Positions 56,085 to 64,000 of a DNA stretch of 64,000 bases are shown here, in pieces. How positions within the stretch are numbered: position 1 is the stretch's first letter; the number at the start of each line of letters is the position of its first letter. Under the pieces are notes generated by a model. The model was not told the DNA's origin and searched no databases. It worked only from the letters and a program-made list of their open reading frames with translations. This DNA comes from Pseudomonas sp. RIT409 (GTDB lineage Bacteria > Pseudomonadota > Gammaproteobacteria > Pseudomonadales > Pseudomonadaceae), in contig NZ_QARE02000006.1 in NCBI RefSeq assembly GCF_003052515.2, positions 1 to 64,000 of the forward strand, in the 5' to 3' direction. Both the position numbers and the translations under genes were made by a program.

Positions 56085-56522
56085 CACGGTATCTCCTCAC
56101 ACGAAAAGCGGTTGATGGCCCCAAGTCGAGGCTCTTGTTGTTTCGCCCTCATCGCTGGAGAGCTTTGTGTATTGCAACGCAAATGCCATGCCTAAAGTTG
56201 AATGAGCATTCAATAACTCTCGTTTGCGACGTCGCGAAGCGTCTATTCGGGAGCGACATGGCTGTTCCGTTAGCGACCTATCGATTGGGAAGCCGCGGGA
56301 ATGGCGGGCGGGATGAGCAATTCGGTAGCACTCGCGCGAATCAGCGAAAGGTCACTCCGGGGCGAGTGTCACTTCATGCACAGCCGACCGGCGGCAGAAG
56401 CGGCTAACGTCGTGCGGCATGGCATTGCGCTATGCCCCCACACTTTACGCGCCAAAAGGCAGCGGCAGGTCTGGCGCGTGATCGAAAAGCGAGCAGTGTC
56501 GACAGACCGCTTCAACGGCAGC
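56085..56522. other. intergenic region upstream of gbdR
   Basis: 438 bp with an AT-rich stretch close to gbdR (56195-56225, including TTGAATGAGCATTCAATAAC). This contains the palindrome TTGAATGAGCATTCAA at about 56199-56214, a possible autoregulatory site. No supported ORF. Confidence 0.4.
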
Positions 56523-56633
56523 TGATCGTTCCCACGCTCCGCGTGGTAACGCCGCTCAGGACGCTCCGCGTCCATCGACGGGTGACGCGGAGCGTCACAG
56601 GAGGCATGCCCACGCAGAGCGTGGGCACGATCA
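56523..56633. repeat. palindromic MITE-like repeat, copy 3
   Basis: TGATCGTTCCCACGC arm at left and GCGTGGGCACGATCA at right, with inner GGACGCTCCGCGTC / GACGCGGAGCGTC. It ends 28 bp beyond the sdaB stop, so it lies in the sdaB 3' region. Confidence 0.78.
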
Positions 56634-56661
56634 GGTTCTGCGTCAGATCGTAACGAGGTGT

Positions 56662-58038
56662 TCAGCACTCCACTGCGCTGACAGCCAGGCCGCCGCGGGA
56701 GGTTTCCTTGTATTTGTCGTGCATGTCTGCACCGGTGTCGCGCATGGTGCGAATCACTCGGTCCAGGGAAATGAAATGCTCGCCATCGCCCCGCAAGGCC
56801 ATCTGCGCTGCGTTGATGGCTTTGACGGCGGCAATCGCGTTGCGCTCGATGCAGGGCACTTGAACCAGGCCGGCCACCGGATCACAGGTCAGCCCCAGGT
56901 TATGCTCCAGGCCAATTTCAGCCGCGTTGCACAGCTGTGGAGGCGTCGCTCCCAGAATATCCGCCAGCCCTGCTGCGGCCATTGCGCAGGCCGAGCCCAC
57001 CTCGCCCTGGCAACCGACTTCCGCACCGGAGATCGACGCATTCTTTTTGCAGAGAATGCCGATCGACGCCGCCCCCAGGAAGTAATCCACCACGTTGGCT
57101 TCGCTCACGTCATCGCTGAACTTGACGAAATAATGCAGCACCGCGGGGATAATGCCCGCCGCCCCATTGGTCGGTGCCGTGACCATGCGCCCCCCTGCTG
57201 CGTTTTCTTCGTTGACCGCCAGCGCGAACAGGTTGACCCACTCCATGGCGTTGAGAGTCGACCCAATCACGTTCGGCTTGCCCAGCTCCTGCAGGCTGCG
57301 ATGCAACCGTGCGGCACGGCGACGTACATTCAACCCGCCCGGCAGGACGCCCTCCTCTTTCAGGCCGTGCTCGACGCAATCCTGCATTGCCTTCCACAGC
57401 CGCATCAGGCCGGCGCGAATTTCGCCTTCGCTGCGCCAAACCTTCTCGTTTTCCATCATCAATTCCGACACACGCAAGTTGTGCTGCTTGCACAGCCTGA
57501 GCAATTCTTCGGCGCTGGAGAATTCATAAGGCAGAACGGTGTTATCGGCGTCGAGTACACCACTGGCGGCTTGTGCCTCGTCCACCACGAAACCGCCACC
57601 TACCGAATAATAGGTGTCGCGATGCAGCTCGCCGTTGGCGTCGAAGGCGATGAGGCGCATGGCGTTGGGGTGGTACGGCAAGTTTTCGTCGAGCAACAGC
57701 ATGTCGCGCTGCCAGATGAACGGCACCGGGTGGTCACCATTGAGTTTCAGGGTCTCGGTTTCGCGCAATTCGGCAATGTGACGACCGATCTGGGAAGGAT
57801 CGATTGCATCCGGCCATTCGCCCATCAAGCCCATGATCACCGCATTGTCACTGCCGTGGCCGACACCGGTCGCGGACAGCGAGCCGTATAGACGGACTTC
57901 AATGCGATCGACCTGCGCCAGACGGTCGTTTTCACGCAAGCTTTGAACGAACAAGGCCGCCGCTCGCATCGGCCCGACGGTGTGGGAGCTCGAGGGGCCG
58001 ATTCCGATCTTGAACAGGTCGAACACGCTGATAGCCAT
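56662..58038 (-). CDS. sdaB: L-serine ammonia-lyase (single-chain, iron-sulfur)
   Basis: A 458-residue 4Fe-4S L-serine dehydratase converting serine to pyruvate and ammonia. The N-terminal [19 protein letters not shown] substrate motif and the cysteine-bearing [18 protein letters not shown] and [16 protein letters not shown] blocks supply the cluster. GGAGG precedes ATG 58038. In the betaine pathway, glycine from sarcosine is turned into serine, which this enzyme removes, explaining its place in the GbdR regulon. Confidence 0.95.
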   Translation of the reverse strand: MAISVFDLFKIGIGPSSSHTVGPMRAAALFVQSLRENDRLAQVDRIEVRLYGSLSATGVGHGSDNAVIMGLMGEWPDAIDPSQIGRHIAELRETETLKLNGDHPVPFIWQRDMLLLDENLPYHPNAMRLIAFDANGELHRDTYYSVGGGFVVDEAQAASGVLDADNTVLPYEFSSAEELLRLCKQHNLRVSELMMENEKVWRSEGEIRAGLMRLWKAMQDCVEHGLKEEGVLPGGLNVRRRAARLHRSLQELGKPNVIGSTLNAMEWVNLFALAVNEENAAGGRMVTAPTNGAAGIIPAVLHYFVKFSDDVSEANVVDYFLGAASIGILCKKNASISGAEVGCQGEVGSACAMAAAGLADILGATPPQLCNAAEIGLEHNLGLTCDPVAGLVQVPCIERNAIAAVKAINAAQMALRGDGEHFISLDRVIRTMRDTGADMHDKYKETSRGGLAVSAVEC

Positions 58039-58315
58039 TTACCGCAAACCTCCGAATAACAGGGCTTCCGGCACGCCAGGCGGCCGGCGACGGAGCTGCT
58101 ACGCTTCAAGCTGCGACCCGTCGAGATAGCCGCATCATCAGCCTTTTATCCAGAAGGGCGGCGTCTCACACCGACTCACTCTTGTCCACGAACGCCGTGA
58201 TAAGCAGGTACCCACGCCCCCGAAGCAGCGCCACCGATTTCGACACTTTTTGCCGCTTTGACACTCGAAAACCGGTCGGCGGGTGGGGAAAAAAGCTGTA
58301 AGCGACGTCACCGAC
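58039..58315. other. divergent sdaB-cbcX upstream region (left part)
   Basis: Part of the 466 bp gap between sdaB and cbcX. No ORF or repeat element is supported in this part. The candidate GbdR site follows at 58316-58348, and AT-rich promoter-like DNA follows at about 58360-58400. Confidence 0.4.
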
Positions 58316-58348
58316 ACTGGATACGACCCCCTCTGTACTGGTTACGAC
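58316..58348 (+). promoter_or_regulatory. candidate GbdR binding site (phased direct repeat)
   Basis: ACTGGATACGAC (58316-58327) and ACTGGTTACGAC (58337-58348) are direct repeats differing at one base and spaced exactly 21 bp, two helical turns. This is the layout bound by AraC-family activators, and it lies 157 bp before cbcX next to the gbdR locus. Confidence 0.65.
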
Positions 58349-58504
58349 GCACCCTGTAGGCGTTTGTTTTTCCCTGTTACATGATCGTTAGCGACTCAAT
58401 CGCCATACGCAGTGATAGAGCTGTTTTCCTACTTGACTCGCCGACACCAGAAAACGCGTCAGCTTCGCCTGATGCCGAGAAGAAAACACCTAAGGAGTCC
58501 AACC

Positions 58505-59452
58505 ATGAAAGGTTCACATAAGCTGTTGCTGGGCGTTGCGCTGAGTCTGCCACTGGTAGCGCAGGCCGCGGAGCCCGCCGCTTGCCAGACCGTCAATTTC
58601 TCCGATGTGGGCTGGACCGACATCACGGCCACCACCGCCGTGACCAGCGTGGTGCTGCAGTCGCTGGGCTACAAGACCAAAACCACCATGATTTCCGTGC
58701 CCGTGACCTATAAATCACTGGCCGATGGCAAGAATATGGACGTGTTCCTCGGCAACTGGATGCCGACCATGGAAAACGACATCAAGGCTTACCGCGACGC
58801 CGGAACCGTGGAAACCGTGCGCGCCAACCTTGAAAACGCCAAGTACACCCTCGCCGTACCTCAAGCCCTTTATGACAAAGGCCTGCACGACTTCGCGGAC
58901 ATCGTCAAATTCAAGAAGGAGCTGGACGGCAAGATCTATGGCATCGAGCCAGGCAACGACGGCAACCGATTGATTCAGAGCATGATCGACAAGAACGCCT
59001 TCGGCCTGAAAGACGCCGGTTTCAAAGTCGTCGAATCCAGCGAAGCGGGCATGCTTTCGCAAGTGGATCGCGCCTCCAAACGTGGGACGGATGTCGTGTT
59101 CCTGGGTTGGGAACCGCACCCGATGAACACGCGCTTCAAGATCCAATACCTGACCGGTGGCGATGACTATTTCGGTCCGAACTTTGGCCAGGCGACCGTT
59201 TACACCAACGTGCGCAAGGGCTACACCAGCGAATGCGCCAACGTCGGCCAACTGCTGAAGAACCTCTCGTTCACCCTGCCGATGGAGAGCGGCCTGATGG
59301 GCAACATCCTCGACGACAAAATGAAGCCTGAAGCCGCCGCCAAGGCATGGCTGAAGAAGAACCCGCAAATTCTCGACACCTGGCTGGCGGGTGTCACCAC
59401 AGTGGACGGTAAGCCTGGCCTGGACGCCGCTAAAGCCGAGCTGACGAAGTAA
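58505..59452 (+). CDS. cbcX: choline/betaine ABC transporter substrate-binding protein CbcX
   Basis: A 315-residue precursor. Signal peptide MKGSHKLLLGVALSLPLVAQA is followed by an OpuAC-type binding domain (VNFSDVGWTDITATTAV; LGNWMPTMENDI; PGNDGNRLIQ; FLGWEPHPMN) whose tryptophans suit quaternary ammonium binding. ATG 58505 has AAGGAG upstream; the frame extends to 58412 without need. First gene of cbcXWV, 67 bp before the permease gene. Probably GbdR activated. Confidence 0.93.
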   Translation: MKGSHKLLLGVALSLPLVAQAAEPAACQTVNFSDVGWTDITATTAVTSVVLQSLGYKTKTTMISVPVTYKSLADGKNMDVFLGNWMPTMENDIKAYRDAGTVETVRANLENAKYTLAVPQALYDKGLHDFADIVKFKKELDGKIYGIEPGNDGNRLIQSMIDKNAFGLKDAGFKVVESSEAGMLSQVDRASKRGTDVVFLGWEPHPMNTRFKIQYLTGGDDYFGPNFGQATVYTNVRKGYTSECANVGQLLKNLSFTLPMESGLMGNILDDKMKPEAAAKAWLKKNPQILDTWLAGVTTVDGKPGLDAAKAELTK

Positions 59453-59519
59453 CTCGACAGGCAGGCGGGTTCGCCCGCCTGTTGTCCTCTTTTCATCCCG
59501 CACGCGGACAATCGATATC

Positions 59520-60365
59520 ATGCTGACTGATCATAAAATCCCCCTGGGCGAGTACATTGCCGGTTTTGTCGAATGGCTGACGCAGCACGGCGCCAGCACC
59601 TTCGACGCCATCGCCTCGAGTCTCGAATCCATGATCCATGGACTGACCGCCGGTCTGACCTGGTTCAACCCATTCGTTCTGATCGGCCTGATTGCTCTGC
59701 TTGCTCACTACATCCAACGCAAGTGGGGGCTGACCGCCTTCGTCGTGGCCTCTTTTCTGCTGATCCTTAACCTGGGTTACTGGCAGGAAACGATGGAAAC
59801 CCTGGCGCAAGTGCTGTTCGCGACCCTCGTGTGCGTCGTGATCGGCGTCCCACTGGGGATCGTCGCCGCGCACAAACCCTGGTTCTACACCGCCATGCGA
59901 CCGATCCTCGACCTCATGCAGACGGTCCCGACGTTCGTTTACCTGATTCCAACCCTGACTCTTTTCGGACTGGGCGTCGTGCCGGGTCTGATTTCGACGG
60001 TCGTGTTCGCGATTGCCGCGCCTATCCGTCTGACGTATCTGGGCATCTGCGATGTCCCGCAGGAACTCCTCGACGCTGGTAAGGCCTTCGGCTGCTCCCG
60101 CCGTCAATTACTGTCCCGTATCGAACTGCCCCACGCCATGCCAAGCATCGCGGCCGGTATCACCCAGTGCATCATGCTGTCGTTGTCGATGGTGGTGATC
60201 GCCGCACTGGTGGGTGCCGACGGCCTGGGCAAACCCGTGGTCAACGCACTGAACACTGCTGATATCGCCCTGGGCTTCGAAGCAGGCCTGGCGATCGTAT
60301 TGCTGGCGATCATGCTCGACCGTATCTGCAAACAACCCGACGCTAAAGTGAGGGCCGACGCATGA
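59520..60365 (+). CDS. cbcW: choline/betaine ABC transporter permease CbcW
   Basis: A 281-residue ProW/OpuAB-type permease with about six transmembrane helices. The EAA-type ATPase contact loop AGKAFGCSRRQLLSRIELPHAMP is clear. It forms the channel with CbcX and CbcV. Its stop overlaps the cbcV start (ATGA at 60362). Confidence 0.93.
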   Translation: MLTDHKIPLGEYIAGFVEWLTQHGASTFDAIASSLESMIHGLTAGLTWFNPFVLIGLIALLAHYIQRKWGLTAFVVASFLLILNLGYWQETMETLAQVLFATLVCVVIGVPLGIVAAHKPWFYTAMRPILDLMQTVPTFVYLIPTLTLFGLGVVPGLISTVVFAIAAPIRLTYLGICDVPQELLDAGKAFGCSRRQLLSRIELPHAMPSIAAGITQCIMLSLSMVVIAALVGADGLGKPVVNALNTADIALGFEAGLAIVLLAIMLDRICKQPDAKVRADA

Positions 60366-61543
60366 GCATCATCAAATTCGACCAGGTAGACGTCGTCTTC
60401 TCCAAAGACCCGCGCGAGGCTCTCAAGCTGCTGGATCAGGGCCTTGCGCGGCCAGAAATCCTGAAGAAAACCGGCCAGATCGTCGGTGTCGAAAAAGCCA
60501 GCCTGGAAATCAACAAAGGCGAAATCTGCGTGCTGATGGGGTTGTCCGGCTCGGGCAAATCCAGCCTGCTGCGCTGCATCAACGGGCTGAACACGGTCAG
60601 CCGCGGGTCGCTGTTCGTCGAGCACGAAGGCAAGCAGATCAACATCGCCAACTGTTCGGCGGCCGAATTGAAAATGATGCGTACCAAACGCATCGCGATG
60701 GTGTTTCAAAAGTTCGCGTTGATGCCCTGGCTGACGGTTCGCGAGAACATCAGTTTCGGTCTGGAAATGCAGGGGCGCCCCGAGAAAGAACGCCGTCAGT
60801 TGGTGGACGAAAAACTCGAACTGGTGGGCCTGACCCAATGGCGTAACAAGAAGCCAGACGAACTGTCGGGCGGTATGCAGCAACGCGTGGGCCTGGCGCG
60901 CGCGCTGGCGATGGATGCCGACATTCTGCTGATGGACGAACCCTTCTCGGCACTCGATCCGCTGATCCGCCAGGGCTTGCAGGATGAACTGCTGGTTCTG
61001 CAGAAAAAACTGCACAAGACCATCGTGTTCGTGAGTCACGACCTGGACGAAGCCCTCAAGCTCGGTACTCGAATCGCGATCATGAAAGACGGCAAGATCA
61101 TTCAGTACAGCGTGCCGGAAGAAATCGTGCTCAACCCGGCGGACGAATATGTGCGCACCTTCGTTGCCCACACCAACCCGCTGAACGTACTGTGCGGCCG
61201 CAGCCTGATGCGCTCGATCAATGACTGCACCCGCATCAACGGCTCCCAGGTATGCCTGGACCCGGGCGACGATTCCTGGATCGACCTCGCCGAAGGCAAC
61301 ACCATCAAAGGCCTGCGTCAGCATGGCACGGCGGTGGACCTGCAGAGCTGGGAGCCAGGTCAATCGGTTGAAAACCTTGGCCGCAAGCCCACCGTCGTGC
61401 ACTCCAACATCGGCATGCGCGATGCCCTGCAAATTCGTTATCACACTGGCAACAAGCTGGTGCTGCAAGAGAATAACCAGTTGGTCGGCATCCTCGGCGA
61501 CAGCGAGCTTTACCACGCACTGCTGGGCAAGAACCACGGATAA
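60362..61543 (+). CDS. cbcV: choline/betaine ABC transporter ATPase CbcV
   Basis: A 393-residue ProV/OpuAA-type ATPase. Walker A LMGLSGSGKSSLLRC, signature LSGGMQQRVGLARAL and Walker B DILLMDEPFSALDP are intact. The C-terminal ~110 residues form the CBS-like regulatory extension of this family. Followed 6 bp after the stop by a palindromic repeat that may end or protect the transcript. Confidence 0.95.
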   Translation: MSIIKFDQVDVVFSKDPREALKLLDQGLARPEILKKTGQIVGVEKASLEINKGEICVLMGLSGSGKSSLLRCINGLNTVSRGSLFVEHEGKQINIANCSAAELKMMRTKRIAMVFQKFALMPWLTVRENISFGLEMQGRPEKERRQLVDEKLELVGLTQWRNKKPDELSGGMQQRVGLARALAMDADILLMDEPFSALDPLIRQGLQDELLVLQKKLHKTIVFVSHDLDEALKLGTRIAIMKDGKIIQYSVPEEIVLNPADEYVRTFVAHTNPLNVLCGRSLMRSINDCTRINGSQVCLDPGDDSWIDLAEGNTIKGLRQHGTAVDLQSWEPGQSVENLGRKPTVVHSNIGMRDALQIRYHTGNKLVLQENNQLVGILGDSELYHALLGKNHG

Positions 61544-61549
61544 GTCAGG

Positions 61550-61658
61550 TGATCGTTCCCACGCTCCGCGTGGGAACGCATTCCGGGACGCTCTGCGCCC
61601 CATGGGGTGACGCGGAGCGTCAAACACGGCATTCCCACGCGGAGCATGGGAACGATCA
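61550..61658. repeat. palindromic MITE-like repeat, copy 4
   Basis: TGATCGTTCCCACGCTCCGC / GCGGAGCATGGGAACGATCA outer arms and a GGACGCTC...GACGCGGAGCGTC inner palindrome. It begins 6 bp after the cbcV stop. Confidence 0.8.
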
Positions 61659-61660
61659 TC

Positions 61661-61686
61661 GATCGCGGGCAAGCGCGCTCCTACAG
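61661..61686. repeat. single REP sequence abutting the palindromic repeat
   Basis: GATCGCGGGCAAGCGCGCTC followed by CTACAG, a lone half of the REPIN class, directly after copy 4 of the longer repeat. Confidence 0.75.
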
Positions 61687-61747
61687 AGTGTCGATCCAAG
61701 GCTCTAGAACGGGGATATTCGCGGTTTTTCCGCACGCCCATCGTTTT

Positions 61748-61783
61748 TTGTTGTTTGAACGTTCAATCAAAAAGCAATAGACT
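61748..61783 (+). promoter_or_regulatory. betI promoter with BetI-type operator
   Basis: TTGAACGTTCAA (61755-61766) is a perfect 12 bp palindrome, with near-symmetric flanks, and resembles known BetI operators. It covers a -35 box TTGAAC (61755-61760), with -10 TAGACT (61778-61783) after 17 bp. Repressor binding would block polymerase. Confidence 0.72.
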
Positions 61784-61835
61784 GGAGCCCGTTTTCAGTC
61801 ATTCACGATCACCCGGCGAGCCAAGGAGACGCGAG

Positions 61836-62429
61836 ATGCCCAAGGTCGGTATGCAACCCATTCGGCGGCAACAACTGATCCAAGCCACCCTGACGGCGGT
61901 GGATCAGGTCGGGATGGGCGAGGCTAGCATTTCGGTGATTGCCAAACTGGCCGGGGTCTCCAACGGCATCATCAGTCATTACTTTCAGGACAAAAACGGT
62001 CTGATCGCAGCCACCATGCGCCACCTGATGAACGCGCTGATCGTCAACGTTGCCGAGCGCCGTCAGGCGCTGACAGACGACAGCCCGCGAGCGCACCTGA
62101 AAGTGATCATCGAGGGCAATTTCGATGCCAGCCAGGTGAATGGCCCAGCGATGAAAACCTGGCTGGCCTTCTGGGCCACCAGCATGCATTCGCCTTCGCT
62201 GCACCGTCTGCAGCGCATCAACGATCACCGCCTGTATTCGAACCTGTGTTGCCAGTTCCGCCGCGTCTTGACGCTGGACGACGCCCGTACCGCCGCCCGA
62301 GGGCTGGCAGCGTTGATCGACGGCCTGTGGCTGCGCGGTGCGCTTTCGGGAGACGCCTTCGATACCGAGCAGGCTCAGCAGATCGCCTTCGAATACATGG
62401 ATTTGCAACTGGCGAAAGCGGTGGGCTGA
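61836..62429 (+). CDS. betI: choline-responsive TetR-family repressor BetI
   Basis: A 197-residue repressor. N-terminal TetR helix-turn-helix ([30 protein letters not shown]) and C-terminal ligand domain with [20 protein letters not shown] typical of BetI. It represses the bet genes until choline is present. ATG 61836 ([15 protein letters not shown]) has AAGGAG upstream; a longer frame begins inside the operator at 61755 and is rejected. Confidence 0.95.
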   Translation: MPKVGMQPIRRQQLIQATLTAVDQVGMGEASISVIAKLAGVSNGIISHYFQDKNGLIAATMRHLMNALIVNVAERRQALTDDSPRAHLKVIIEGNFDASQVNGPAMKTWLAFWATSMHSPSLHRLQRINDHRLYSNLCCQFRRVLTLDDARTAARGLAALIDGLWLRGALSGDAFDTEQAQQIAFEYMDLQLAKAVG

Positions 62430-62505
62430 GACCGCCGCCGAACACTGACCGGCACGGTGCGCCCTGCAACGGTCAACGCCAATCACCGATAAACGAGAGG
62501 ACACT

Positions 62506-63978
<1,473 letters not shown>

Positions 63979-64000
63979 GGCCGCCGATCAGCTTCAAGCG

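Overview
The window is chromosomal DNA of a Pseudomonas that is not P. aeruginosa (fluorescens/syringae-type lineage is my inference). GC is high, REP/REPIN and longer palindromic intergenic repeats are frequent, and gene order follows, from memory, the P. aeruginosa PAO1 PA4973-PA5019 block (thiC-tolC-waaA-LPS core-glnE-aceEF-dipA-msrA). It is then joined directly to the PA5374-PA5380 choline/betaine block (gbdR-sdaB-cbcXWV-betI-betB). No rRNA, tRNA, CRISPR array, prophage or transposase gene was found.

Layout. 1-3160: an AT-richer accessory island holding the C-terminal end of an Ntox15/Tde-type DNase toxin (HxxD motif), four tandem paralogous GAD-like/DUF1851 (Tdi1-like) immunity genes, two decayed toxin-tail relics between them, and a terminator. 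3194-7000: thiamine block: cytX, thiC and a TPP riboswitch, with two ~105 bp palindromic repeats enclosing a 95 bp duplicate of the thiC 3' end. 7168-14307: tolC-like gene, waaA, LysR regulator with divergent SMR efflux gene, FAD oxidoreductase, aldo/keto reductase and a Nudix-like protein. 14404-27162: LPS biosynthesis and envelope genes hldE, msbA, a kinase-like gene, waaL, wapR, ssg, dnpA, mig-14, wapH and a carbamoyltransferase, mostly a tightly coupled minus-strand operon.

27498-33557: a single ~2019-residue toxin gene (DUF6543/dermonecrotic-toxin type) sits between the two halves of the LPS core locus. Its C-terminal half has two tandem Tiki/EreA/PMT-C2-like domains. The second keeps the putative catalytic Glu/His set and the first has lost most of it. 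33602-40628: the seven-gene core operon waaF-waaC-waaG-waaP and three further kinase genes. 40898-52593: glnE, aceE-aceF (paired palindromic operators upstream and a long UUCG-capped hairpin between the genes), dipA and msrA. 52782-54980: rlmJ, a secreted-protein pseudogene broken by one amber codon, an orphan minus-strand terminator and a small hypothetical gene. 54981-63978: betaine/choline regulon with gbdR, sdaB, the CbcXWV transporter, betI and betB. A 21-bp-phased direct repeat (candidate GbdR site) lies upstream of cbcX, and a BetI-type palindrome overlaps the betI promoter.

How they work together: the LPS genes build heptose/phosphate-rich inner core (hldE, waaA, waaC, waaF, waaP and kinases), outer core (waaG, wapH, wapR, carbamoyltransferase), flip lipid A-core (msbA) and ligate O antigen (waaL). 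The betaine block imports choline/betaine and oxidises betaine aldehyde, with serine from betaine breakdown removed by SdaB. The two toxin loci are the accessory parts. The best leads are the giant toxin, the relic-bearing immunity array, the phased operators and the repeat-driven thiC duplication.
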